DNA from: REEP01 sp964517265
Lineage (GTDB): Bacteria; Pseudomonadota; Alphaproteobacteria; Rhodospirillales; Defluviicoccaceae
Reading direction: 5' to 3'
Length of the DNA stretch: 15,014 bases
Assembly: GCA_964517265.1 (NCBI GenBank)
Contig: CAZFBS010000058.1
Coordinates: forward strand, 1 to 15,014
Within the stretch, counting starts at the first letter, position 1. Each line of letters opens with the position of its first letter. A program made the translations under genes and the position numbers. Positions 1-6,875 of this stretch are shown here, in pieces. The notes under the pieces are model-generated. The model ran no database searches. It was not told the origin of the DNA and saw only the letters and a list, made by a program, of their open reading frames with translations.

Positions 1-124
1 ACTTCCATAGCCGCCCGACCCGCTGAGCAGGCAGGCTCTTGGCTTCGATCCAGCGGTAGACCGTGTCCTTGGCAACCCCCAAATGGGCAGCCACCTGATC
101 AACGGAAACCCATGGTTCAGTCAT
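1..124 (-). CDS. Excisionase-like helix-turn-helix DNA-binding protein, N-terminal part (runs off the left edge)
   Basis: This gene starts with ATG at 124-122 on the minus strand and is cut by the window edge after 41 codons. The visible protein opens MTEPWVSVDQVAAHLGVAKD, then continues with a TVYRWIEAK recognition-helix-like segment and a basic RVGRLWK wing. That is the standard pattern of the MerR-like HTH_17/excisionase domain, which binds DNA as a small winged helix. Family members occur as phage or plasmid excisionases, in restriction and toxin loci, and as small stand-alone regulators, so the exact role is open. A weak GGCGG lies just before the start. The neighbouring phage lysis remnants on the same strand fit a mobile-element origin, but that link is inference. 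The start and domain are clear; function is not. Confidence 0.75.
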   Translation of the reverse strand, partial: MTEPWVSVDQVAAHLGVAKDTVYRWIEAKSLPAQRVGRLWK

Positions 125-255
125 CCGCCGCTATCCCCGTTGGCCTGTCTATATCGGCTTGACTCGGTTAGAGTGGAGAAAAGTCGTATAGCACGTCCCT
201 ACGTTCCCTAAAAGTTCTTTCTCTGGTGACTGCACTTGCCACCTCTCTCCCGGCA

Positions 256-507
256 CTAATGGTAAGCCCAAGCCCGGTCTCGCATGATCCTTTAGTCGGC
301 GAGCATCTCTGCCATGGCGGACCCGTCCGGCAGCAACCCGAGTTCCTCGGCCGCGCGCGCTTGGAACTCGCGGCTGTACTCGGCTACGGGCGGACAGACA
401 GTGACGATGCTCGGTTCAGAAACGCCCATCGCGCAGCCGGTCAGAGAGATTGTGGCGATCGCGAGGGCAGCGAGGCGCCGCCTGGAGCATCTGGCGTTGG
501 ACGTCAT
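256..507 (-). pseudogene. Phage outer-membrane spanin (Rz1-like lipoprotein), truncated by a premature stop
   Basis: The frame starts at 507 with a GAAGG ribosome site just upstream. It encodes a short basic N-terminus, a hydrophobic stretch and the lipobox LTGC (residues 22-25), so the protein would be a secreted lipoprotein. The rest (a CPPVAEYS segment, then EFQARAAEELGLLPDGSA and EMLAD) matches from memory the small Rz1-like proteins of alphaproteobacterial prophages, which join an inner-membrane spanin to disrupt the outer membrane at lysis. The frame stops with TAA at 294-292 after 71 residues. In the same frame beyond that stop lie RIMRDRAWAYH and a TAG at 258-256, resembling the family's usual DYxxMRDQA tail, so the TAA looks like a Tyr-to-stop mutation. 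The gene is nested out of frame inside the inner-membrane spanin, as is usual for Rz/Rz1 pairs. It could still give a shortened product. Confidence 0.6.
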
Positions 508-672
508 TGACCTTCTCTGTGGTTCGAGGCGCTCGGCGAAACGGCCGGCACGCTCGCCGGAGCGCCGGGGTGCGAGCAGGAACAAAAGGACGGCGACCGA
601 AATGGCCCCGTAGCGCAGCGCCGTCCGTACCCTTGGATTGGCCGTGAGTCCGGTGAGGAGAGCGGTGATCAT
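416..672 (-). pseudogene. Phage inner-membrane spanin (Rz-like), broken by a one-base deletion
   Basis: Translation starts at ATG 672-670, overlapping the stop of the upstream lysis fragment by ATGA. The first part has a transmembrane segment (YGAISVAVLLFLLA, about residues 21-34) followed by the charged RRSGERAGRFAERLE, typical of an i-spanin anchor and coiled-coil start. After RLE the reading jumps to another frame, where TTEKVNDVQRQML and DRLRDGRF continue to a TGA at 418-416. Inserting one A at about 520-524 restores a continuous protein of about 85 residues ending RLRDGRF, and the present span is 257 bases, one short of a multiple of three. I see no slippery heptamer at the join, so decay or a sequencing error is likelier than programmed frameshifting. 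The role in outer-membrane disruption is from family knowledge. Confidence 0.6.
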
Positions 673-822
673 CGCCGACCCCGGTTCCAGTCGTCGATGC
701 AGGCATAGATCGTGACGGCGACGCCCGCGAGCGCGACAGCGATGAACACCCAGCGCAGCGTGTCGAAACAGAGCACGAGCTGCAGGATGTCGGGCTGCTG
801 TTCGAAAAGAACATCCCGCGCA
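669..822 (-). pseudogene. C-terminal fragment of a phage lysis-module membrane protein
   Basis: An open frame of about 48 codons, ending TGA at 671-669, encodes a hydrophilic stretch, then LRWVFIAVALAGVAVTIYA (one transmembrane helix) and a charged end, IDDWNRGRR. A single C-terminal helix with such a tail is what I expect from membrane-anchored endolysins or holin-like proteins just upstream of Rz/Rz1 genes in alphaproteobacterial prophages. Its stop overlaps the i-spanin start (ATGA), so the two were translationally coupled. No ATG begins the phage-like part, and a GTG inside it would give only a stub. The coding signal starts right after the methyltransferase stop, so the 5' part appears to have been deleted when the two were joined. 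Identity as endolysin or holin is uncertain. Confidence 0.45.
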
Positions 823-1443
823 TTATGCCAATTTCGCGGTGCCCTCGTACATGAAGGTGGCAAACCTCGGCACACCCATGTAGCCCGCCTCAAGGCTCGT
901 GATGGCGAACCCGGCTTGCCGGACGAGCGCGTCGATCGGGCGGTTGAGGTGGCAACCTCCGGTGCAGCGGCGCCAGAGCGGTGTCAGGCGGTCCTGCCAC
1001 CGCGCAACGTTCGGCTCCGGAGCCTCGCCATGCTCCACGAAGAGAAGCTCACCCGTGGGCCCCAGGACCCTTCGCGCCTCGCGCAGGGCCTTCAGGGGAT
1101 CAGGGATCGTGCACAGCGACCAGGTCGTGATGGCGGTATCGACGCTGGCATCGGGCAAGGGCAGCGCTTCAGCCGTGCCGATCAACACCTCAAGGGGGAA
1201 CCGCCGCTTTCGCGCCTCCCGCCGCGCGCGCCGGACCAGCGGCAGGGAGGGATCAACCCCAACCACCCGGCGCACGGCATCGCCGTAGAAAGCGAGATTC
1301 AGCCCGGAGCCGATGCCGATTTCCAGCACCTCGCCCCGTGCCTGCGCCGCGATCCGCTGGCGATAGCTCGCCAGTCGCCGATTGCGCATCACGAGATGCG
1401 TGAGACGGGGCAGGATGCAGTGGTCGTACAGCCCCAAGCGCAT
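823..1443 (-). CDS. Class I SAM-dependent methyltransferase, METTL7/UbiE-like
   Basis: The gene encodes 206 residues starting MRLGLYDHCILPRL. I chose this ATG (1443-1441) over a longer upstream frame because CAGGAG sits five or so bases before it and the family begins here. Motif I, VLEIGIGSG (residues 39-47), binds S-adenosylmethionine. It is followed by VVGVDPS (acidic ribose-binding residue), the EALPLPDASVD segment, a TTWSLCTIPDP core and LLFVEHG. The late GGCHLNRPI and W-rich block are typical of the METTL7-like branch, whose animal members methylate thiols or lipids; the bacterial substrate is unknown. The protein has the usual length and looks intact. It lies 14 bases after the HEAT-repeat gene on the same strand, so co-transcription is likely. 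Phage lysis remnants begin directly after its stop, marking a recombination joint. Confidence 0.85.
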   Translation of the reverse strand: MRLGLYDHCILPRLTHLVMRNRRLASYRQRIAAQARGEVLEIGIGSGLNLAFYGDAVRRVVGVDPSLPLVRRARREARKRRFPLEVLIGTAEALPLPDASVDTAITTWSLCTIPDPLKALREARRVLGPTGELLFVEHGEAPEPNVARWQDRLTPLWRRCTGGCHLNRPIDALVRQAGFAITSLEAGYMGVPRFATFMYEGTAKLA

Positions 1444-1457
1444 GCTCCTGCCATGCG

Positions 1458-2255
1458 TCACGACGGAAGGCGCGCAAGAATCTGTGCGGCACGCGGATGA
1501 TCGATTGTTTCCAGAGCTTCCCGGGCGGCATCGGCGAGATCCGGGGCGGTGCGCGCGATCCTGCCGAGGAGAATGATGCACTCCTCGTCAGCGATCGGTG
1601 TGACGGCGTCGATCACCTCGGCAGACGGCTGCTCGCGCAGCAGCCGGGTGAGCGCCGCACGCGCCTCGGGCCAGCCGAGGCGCCCGAGGGCACAAGCGGC
1701 GGCATGCCGGATGTCCGGGTCAAGGTCTCCCATAAGGTCAACGAGTATGGGAATCACCGCAGACGACGTGCCGATGCATCCGCAAGCGCCGGCGCGAACG
1801 CGGGGGTCAGGATGGCGCAGGAGTTCAAGGGCGATGTCAGTTGGCAGATCGGCACCGAGGTGCACGGCAGCTGCGATTGCCGATACGAGACCGGGACCCT
1901 GAACGACACGAGAGACGATAATCCGCACGACCGCTTGGCGCGCGGCCGTGCCGCCAATCATGGCAAGGGCTTCCACCGCTGCCGCCTGCTCCGGAATAAT
2001 GCGATCGGCGCCAAAGCCGACGAACCGCCGGCAAAGACGCTCAAGCGCCGGCACCGCCGCGGCAAGCCGGCGCCTTCCGGCCTCGGCAGCGAGCTCGGTT
2101 GCGTTGGCGATCCCTGCGTCCGGTATCGCTTCAATCAGCGCGGCATCGTCGAAGCTGGCTGGCACCAAGGCCTCTTGCCGGGTTATGGCGCGGGGAGGGC
2201 GGTGCTCGGCAGATGAAGCGCCTTCGGAGAACAGATCGAGTTGCCGGGCGGTCAT
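1458..2255 (-). CDS. HEAT-repeat protein
   Basis: This 265-residue protein begins MTARQLDLFSEG, with GGAG about ten bases before the ATG at 2255. After a disordered, polar N-terminus of about 35 residues, most of it consists of helical repeats rich in Ala and Leu. The clearest units read LLRHPDPRVRAGACGCIG and LMGDLDPDIRHAAACALG, the classic HEAT/PBS-lyase type with a D-x-R or D-x-D turn before the second helix. A third unit covers LLREQPSAEVIDAVTPIA and a fourth is near the end. Such proteins are usually scaffolds for protein-protein contact; the PBS-lyase branch has other roles, and I see no catalytic motif. The methyltransferase follows after 14 bases, so the two may work together, but no partner can be named. 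No signal peptide or membrane helix is seen. Confidence 0.8.
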   Translation of the reverse strand: MTARQLDLFSEGASSAEHRPPRAITRQEALVPASFDDAALIEAIPDAGIANATELAAEAGRRRLAAAVPALERLCRRFVGFGADRIIPEQAAAVEALAMIGGTAARQAVVRIIVSRVVQGPGLVSAIAAAVHLGADLPTDIALELLRHPDPRVRAGACGCIGTSSAVIPILVDLMGDLDPDIRHAAACALGRLGWPEARAALTRLLREQPSAEVIDAVTPIADEECIILLGRIARTAPDLADAAREALETIDHPRAAQILARLPS

Positions 2256-2300
2256 GCACCACGTCTCCGCTGCAAGGGGTGTTCGCCTTGACCACGAAAA

Positions 2301-2462
2301 TTACCACAAGCCGCCGGAAGCGGGCATGCGACGTACTGCGCCGGTTGGCCGATCTACCGAGCCGCTGCAATAGGGCTTCTCTGCACGACAAGTCGGGCAG
2401 ATTTCGATCCGAGTTCCCTCCGCCACCCACTCGCACTTTCGAACTCGCCGTGACCATGCCAC
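2301..2462 (-). CDS. Possible small cysteine-rich (zinc-knuckle-like) protein
   Basis: A frame of 53 codons starts at a GTG (2462-2460). It encodes a basic N-terminus, then KCEWVAEGTRIEICPTC, AEKPYC and a tail to a TAA at 2303-2301. Four cysteines at residues 10, 22, 25 and 32 (C-x11-CPTC-x6-C) could form a small zinc site. I do not recognise the family. The start is weak: GGCGG lies very close to the GTG and no ATG is available in frame. The frame sits alone between the tRNA-Ser and the HEAT-repeat gene, on the same strand as both. It is a candidate only; a chance frame in GC-rich DNA is possible. Confidence 0.3.
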   Translation of the reverse strand: MAWSRRVRKCEWVAEGTRIEICPTCRAEKPYCSGSVDRPTGAVRRMPASGGLW

Positions 2463-2666
2463 CCGCCAAGCTATTGAAATATAACGAAACAGAACATGGG
2501 TACTAAATTGGCGCAGTCCCCATCCTTCGGAGAATCGGGCCGAAAAGAGAACGAGAATGGCCGTCGGGCGGGGAGGGCGGTCTCCGGCCGTTTCGCTAAA
2601 CCCTTTTGAAACAACGCGTTTTTCTGACGGTCGAATCGCGGGAGAGAAATATCCGGCTGGGCAGAC

Positions 2667-2756
2667 TGGCGGAGGGGGTGGGATTCGAACCCACGGTACC
2701 CGTAAGGGCACAACGGTTTTCGAGACCGCCCCGATCGACCGCTCCGGCACCCCTCC
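2667..2756 (-). tRNA. tRNA-Ser (anticodon CGA)
   Basis: The minus strand folds as a 90-nt class II tRNA. The acceptor stem GGAGGGG pairs with CCCCTCC, followed by discriminator G and an encoded CCA. The anticodon stem GCGGT/ACCGT encloses the loop CTCGAAA, giving anticodon CGA (2722-2720), which reads UCG serine codons. A long variable arm (GTGCCCTTACGGGTAC region) is as expected for serine, and the T arm is GTGGG-TTCGAAT-CCCAC. All stems are intact. The 3' end faces the accessory block on the left, which makes this gene a plausible integration target. Confidence 0.96.
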
Positions 2757-2798
2757 GCACGTGGCACGCGATCGCCGCGGCCTGTCTAAACGAAACCC

Positions 2799-2829
2799 AC
2801 CATAGCCGAACTGTTCGCTGCGCTGCAAT
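2799..2829 (-). promoter_or_regulatory. Candidate promoter of tRNA-Ser
   Basis: On the minus strand TTGCAG (-35-like, about 2829-2824) and TATGGT (-10-like, 2804-2799) are separated by about 18 bases. A start near 2792 would leave a leader of about 36 nt before the tRNA. The match is moderate only. Confidence 0.3.
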
Positions 2830-3720
2830 CAGCCTTCGCTTGCCTTTCTCAGAACCATCGAAACCCGAAACAGATCGCCTCAAGGCAGATGCCGCCCGGC
2901 ACCGGTTCAAACCGGATCTTCGTTACTTGCCCATTGACGACGCACATTGGATCTGACTCTAGCCGGCGATGATCGGTTGCGTGGAGACGTTGGGGTGGCG
3001 CTGACCCGGGCTGGGTGCCGGCAAGGGAATCCAGCGAAAACATCGCGGCAGATGCCACGCTTGCCGAGGCGTGTCTTCCCCCGCCGGCTGCAGGCGGTAC
3101 TGATCTGGGTCGGGTTTGATGTTTTCACCGAGGAGAACTGCAAGCCCTGCGACGCGACGAGGAAAAGGCGCCGTTGATCCCGCTCGGACGGTCCTTCCGG
3201 TTTCACATGATCGACGCGTTCGAGAACATCGAGAGCGAACGGAGGACGGGGTGGCGTTGTGCAGACCCGCTCTCGCTCCAAGACTTTCTGCTTCCCCGAT
3301 AAAGGGCGAGCAGATCGACGCCGAAACACATAAAAGGCCGCTGCTCACTGCCGGAACTGCTGTTCGTCGTATACCGCGACCCCGCTGAGCGATCGTCAGG
3401 TTCAGCAATACCGCCACCGACAACGCTCTCCTCATCCTCGCCGTCACTGTCAAGCCGAGATGATCACAAGAGACACATCGTCTTCGAGCTGAGGGAACTG
3501 AGGAGCCCTCGGTATGCAATGGGACACTGGTTCCGTCCGCTGCCGCTGTCCATGCGACGCCGCTTGCCGAAAGGGTTGGTCCTTGTCCACATGCACTCGC
3601 GGGCCTAACTCCAATGAGCAGAACGGTGAAGAGAGTTTACCGCACCGCTCGGCGCAGCCGCGAAGGGATCGTCGCGGGTGTCGCTGCAGCAGAGCGAAAA
3701 ACCGATCGCGCGGGGATGGG

Positions 3721-3750
3721 TGGACAGCGGATGTGAAGTGTGCTCATAGC
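3721..3750 (+). promoter_or_regulatory. Candidate acnA promoter
   Basis: TGGACA (3721-3726, five of six to the -35 consensus) is followed after 18 bases by CATAGC (3745-3750, three of six to the -10 consensus). Transcription would start near 3757, giving a short leader before acnA that carries its strong GGGAGGAAA ribosome site. Confidence 0.35.
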
Positions 3751-3782
3751 TGCGGGACAGAATTCAGCTCGGGAGGAAAGCG

Positions 3783-6521
3783 ATGGTCTCCGGATTTGGC
3801 AAGGACAGCCTCAACGCGCGCCGCACCCTAAAGGTTGGCCAGACAACTTACGCCTATTACAGTCTTCAGGCCGTGGCCGAGGCCGGTTATGGCGATGTTT
3901 CGCGGCTTCCGTTCTCGCTCAAGGTGCTCTTGGAGAACCTACTCCGTTTCGAGGATGATCGCACCGTCAGCGTGGACGATATCAAAGCAATGGCTTCATG
4001 GCTTAACACGAAGTCGTCGACGCGGGAGATCGCATATCGCCCGGCACGCGTGTTAATGCAGGATTTCACCGGCGTTCCCGCCGTTGTCGATCTGGCGGCG
4101 ATGCGGGACGCAATGGTGGCGCGCGGGGGCGATCCGCAAAAGATCAATCCTTTGGTGCCGGTCGATCTGGTCATCGACCACTCCGTCATGGTCGACGAGT
4201 TTGGCAACGCCGAGGCGTTCAAGCACAACGTCGCCCGGGAATTCGAGCGCAACGGCGAGCGCTACGAATTCCTCCGCTGGGGGCAGGAAGCCTTTCACAA
4301 CTTCCGAGTGGTTCCGCCGGGGACCGGCATCTGCCATCAGGTCAATCTCGAATACCTGTCCCAGGTCGTTTGGACCAGTCAGGTCAACGGCACCACGCTG
4401 GCTTATCCGGACACCCTTGTCGGCACCGACAGCCACACCACCATGGTCAATGGCCTCTCGGTGCTCGGTTGGGGCGTCGGTGGAATCGAAGCAGAGGCGG
4501 CGATGCTCGGCCAGCCGATCTCGATGCTGATTCCAAAGGTTGTGGGCTTCAGGTTGACCGGTCGAATGAAAGAAGGCGCCACCGCCACCGATCTGGTACT
4601 GACGGTTACCGAGATGCTTCGCAATAAGGGAGTGGTCGGAAAGTTCGTCGAGTTCTTTGGGCCCGGTCTGGATCACCTGACGTTGGCGGATCAGGCGACC
4701 ATCGGCAATATGGCGCCGGAATATGGTGCGACCTGCGGCATTTTCCCGATCGGCCGGTCGACGCTGGATTATCTGACCTTCACCGGCCGAAATCCCGAGC
4801 GCGTCGCCCTGGTCGAGGCCTACGCCAAGGCCCAGGGCATGTGGCGCGAGTCTTCGACACCGGACCCCGATTTCAGTGAAATGTTGGAACTCGATCTTGC
4901 CGATGTCGAGCCCTCTCTGGCTGGGCCGAAAAGACCTCAGGACCGTATCTCGCTTTCGAGTGCAGCCGCGGAATTCAGGCGCTATCTTACTGCGGAGACG
5001 GGTTCCCGGGGTGCTGGCGGCAGCGGCGGCGCGGGGGAAGAAGGCGCCGGCTCGGCGCCCGCATCCGACCATGAGGTTCCCGTCGAAGGCACCAATTACA
5101 GTCTGAAGGACGGAGACGTGGTCATTGCCGCGATCACGAGCTGCACCAACACGTCCAATCCTAGTGTTTTGGTCGGGGCGGGCCTGCTTGCGCGCAATGC
5201 ACGTCGCCAGGGTCTTCCCGTCAAGCCTTGGGTGAAGACCTCGTTTGCACCTGGCTCTCAGGTCGTGTCCGACTATCTCAACGCAAGCAGCCTGCAGGAC
5301 GATCTGGACGCCCTGGGCTTCAATCTCGTCGGCTACGGCTGCACCACTTGTATCGGTAATTCCGGGCCGCTGCCGGACTCCATCGCCAAAGCGATCGATG
5401 AGGGGGATCTGACCGTTGCGGCTGTCCTCTCCGGGAATCGCAATTTCGAGGGGCGCATTCATCCTCAGACAAAGGCCAACTATCTGGCGTCTCCGCCGCT
5501 GGTTGTAGCATACGCGCTCGCCGGTTCCATGAAGGTGGACCTTTTGAACGATCCGCTCGGGACGGGGGAAGAGGGGCAGCCCTTGTACTTGCGCGATGTC
5601 TGGCCCAGCAATCGGGATATCCAGGCGATGATCGACAAGGTCGTCACCCCCGATTTGTTCCGAACCCGCTATGCGGATGTCTTCCGCGGCGACGAAGCGT
5701 GGCAGTCACTCGGGATTACGGGGGGTGAGACCTACGCGTGGCAGCCGGATTCAACGTATGTTCGTCACCCGACGTTTTTCGAGAATGGCACTGGCCAAGG
5801 CTTCAGCAACATCTCGGGCGCGCGGCCATTGGCCATTCTCGGCGATTCTGTGACCACAGATCACATCTCACCGGCGGGTGCGATCAAGAAAGCGAGTCCG
5901 GCGGGCGCTTACCTTTTGGAAAAAGGCGTTCCCGTCCGCGATTTCAATTCCTACGGTTCACGCCGTGGAAATCACGAAGTGATGATGCGGGGCACCTTTG
6001 CCAATATTCGCATCCGCAATGAGATGGCACCAGGCACCGAGGGGGGCGTCACGCGGCATATGCCGGATGGAACGTTGATGTCCATCTACGATGCTGCAAT
6101 GAAGTATGTTGACGAAGGAACACCGTTGGTGATCATCGCCGGCAAGGAATATGGAACCGGGTCGTCGCGGGATTGGGCGGCCAAGGGCACCCGGCTGCTG
6201 GGCGTGAAAGCGGTCATTGCCGAGAGCTACGAGCGTATTCATCGCTCCAACCTGCTGGGCATGGGTGTACTGCCTCTCCAGTTCGCAGAAGGCATAACCC
6301 GAAAGAGCTTGCGTCTGGACGGCAGCGAGACCTTTGACATCAGTGGTTTGGATAGCGACGTGCGGCCGGGAATGGAGGTGACGCTGACGATCCGCCGCGC
6401 CGACGGGCGATCGGAGAGGACTTCCCTACTTTGCCGGATCGATACACTCGACGAAATGGATTACTACCGAAGTGGCGGCATCTTGCAGTTTGTCTTGAAC
6501 AATCTTTCCGCCGCGTCGTGA
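3783..6521 (+). CDS. acnA: Aconitate hydratase A (aconitase)
   Basis: AcnA interconverts citrate and isocitrate through cis-aconitate in the TCA cycle, in the cytoplasm, using a [4Fe-4S] cluster. The 912-residue protein is close to the usual length of about 890-900. Cluster ligands are Cys454 in SCTNTSNPS and Cys520/Cys523 in YGCTTCIGNSGP; the 66-residue spacing between the first two equals that of E. coli AcnA (435/501/504). Substrate-binding features include DSHTTMVNGL in the N-terminal domain and GTGSSRDWAAKG with Arg796 in the swivelling C-terminal domain. GGGAGGAAA lies eight bases before the ATG, which fixes the start. A Gly/Ala/Glu-rich insert at about residues 407-428 lies in the linker before the first ligand and explains most of the extra length. 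In many alphaproteobacteria acnA adjoins the ccm heme-export genes; here it does not. The gene stands alone, with no co-directional close neighbour. Confidence 0.98.
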   Translation: MVSGFGKDSLNARRTLKVGQTTYAYYSLQAVAEAGYGDVSRLPFSLKVLLENLLRFEDDRTVSVDDIKAMASWLNTKSSTREIAYRPARVLMQDFTGVPAVVDLAAMRDAMVARGGDPQKINPLVPVDLVIDHSVMVDEFGNAEAFKHNVAREFERNGERYEFLRWGQEAFHNFRVVPPGTGICHQVNLEYLSQVVWTSQVNGTTLAYPDTLVGTDSHTTMVNGLSVLGWGVGGIEAEAAMLGQPISMLIPKVVGFRLTGRMKEGATATDLVLTVTEMLRNKGVVGKFVEFFGPGLDHLTLADQATIGNMAPEYGATCGIFPIGRSTLDYLTFTGRNPERVALVEAYAKAQGMWRESSTPDPDFSEMLELDLADVEPSLAGPKRPQDRISLSSAAAEFRRYLTAETGSRGAGGSGGAGEEGAGSAPASDHEVPVEGTNYSLKDGDVVIAAITSCTNTSNPSVLVGAGLLARNARRQGLPVKPWVKTSFAPGSQVVSDYLNASSLQDDLDALGFNLVGYGCTTCIGNSGPLPDSIAKAIDEGDLTVAAVLSGNRNFEGRIHPQTKANYLASPPLVVAYALAGSMKVDLLNDPLGTGEEGQPLYLRDVWPSNRDIQAMIDKVVTPDLFRTRYADVFRGDEAWQSLGITGGETYAWQPDSTYVRHPTFFENGTGQGFSNISGARPLAILGDSVTTDHISPAGAIKKASPAGAYLLEKGVPVRDFNSYGSRRGNHEVMMRGTFANIRIRNEMAPGTEGGVTRHMPDGTLMSIYDAAMKYVDEGTPLVIIAGKEYGTGSSRDWAAKGTRLLGVKAVIAESYERIHRSNLLGMGVLPLQFAEGITRKSLRLDGSETFDISGLDSDVRPGMEVTLTIRRADGRSERTSLLCRIDTLDEMDYYRSGGILQFVLNNLSAAS

Positions 6522-6875
6522 AACGATTGTTGCAGTTGCCCGATTTGCTGCACGGGAGGAGTCCTCGGAAATTCGGCTATCCTCCGGTACCCACCGCAAG
6601 TTTCAATGGGACCAGGACGCCTATCGCAAAGAGCGTTTTATGCTCCGTGTTGGTTGCGCTTGTCGGGCGGGCCGAGACCGCGTATAGTACTACTTTGGGG
6701 GTACGACTTGTTTGGAGAACGAGATCAACTATCGTATACAGCGGTTAAATAGGTTGCAGGCAAGGTCGCCGGGAGGCTAGGTGGCGAGAGGCGGTAGAGC
6801 CGGGAGCCGTGAAAGTTGTCCTGCCTGTTAGAAAGATCGAATAACGGCGAAAGCGCCGGACGAGGGAGGAATAAG
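6522..6875. other. Non-coding stretch between acnA and the 78-residue gene
   Basis: Just after acnA, GGAGGA (6555-6560) and TCCTCC (6580-6585) can pair across a 19-nt loop, but no T-run follows, so a terminator role is doubtful. From about 6660 the stretch becomes regulatory in look: a good promoter, then a leader of about 180 nt. In the leader CAGGCAAGG (around 6757-6766) can pair with CCTGCCTG (around 6820-6828) with one bulge. A small hairpin, CGGCG-AAAG-CGCCG (about 6845-6858), sits just before the ribosome site GAGGGAGGA. The structured leader could carry post-transcriptional control; no known riboswitch is recognised. Confidence 0.45.
6660..6688 (+). promoter_or_regulatory. Candidate sigma70-type promoter for the 78-residue gene
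   Basis: TTGTCG (6660-6665) and TATAGT (6683-6688) are exactly 17 bases apart, the optimal spacing. The -10 box matches five of six positions and the -35 box four of six. Transcription would begin near 6695, giving a leader of about 180 nt. A second, weaker set (TTGTTT near 6709 with TATCGT or TCGTAT) lies downstream. Confidence 0.5.

Larger units (their letters stand above)
2757..3782. other. About 1 kb without a convincing gene between tRNA-Ser and acnA
   Basis: No frame here gives a protein I recognise. The best coding-like signal is on the plus strand. A frame around 3063-3135 (ending VLIWVGFDVFTEE) appears to continue, after a shift of one base, as LQALRRDEEKAPLIPLGRSF and MIDAFENIESERRTGWR, then QDFLLPR and a TAA at 3299-3301. 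Third codon positions are G/C-rich there, as in real genes of this window. The same frame then stays open to a TAA near 3608 with KRHIVFELRELRSPRYAMGH. This may be a decayed gene of unknown family. A further short basic frame (3613-3735, starting MSRTVKRVYRTARRSREG) is not recognisable. The last 60 bases hold the candidate acnA promoter. Confidence 0.4.

Noticed and set aside
188..210. Imperfect tandem ACGTCCCT/ACGTTCCCT before the left-edge regulator
   Set aside because: Two short imperfect copies are too little to claim an operator.
507..530. Programmed ribosomal frameshift joining the spanin halves
   Set aside because: No slippery heptamer is present at the join, and the partner lipoprotein also carries a lesion, so decay is the simpler reading.
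712..1500. A 262-codon plus-strand frame opposite the methyltransferase
   Set aside because: It crosses the methyltransferase and the phage joint on the opposite strand and encodes no recognisable protein.
2557..2805. Short plus-strand frame across the tRNA-Ser gene (contains GGGGIRTHGT)
   Set aside because: It is the familiar false translation of an antisense tRNA-Ser, not a gene.
2959..3519. A 186-codon minus-strand frame in the gap before acnA
   Set aside because: Its translation is rich in Arg, Ser and Pro with no domain, and the codon-position pattern fits the plus strand better.
4053..5462. A 469-codon open frame on the minus strand opposite acnA
   Set aside because: It is the antisense of a clear aconitase gene. 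Long antisense frames are expected where third positions are G/C-rich, and the translation shows no family.
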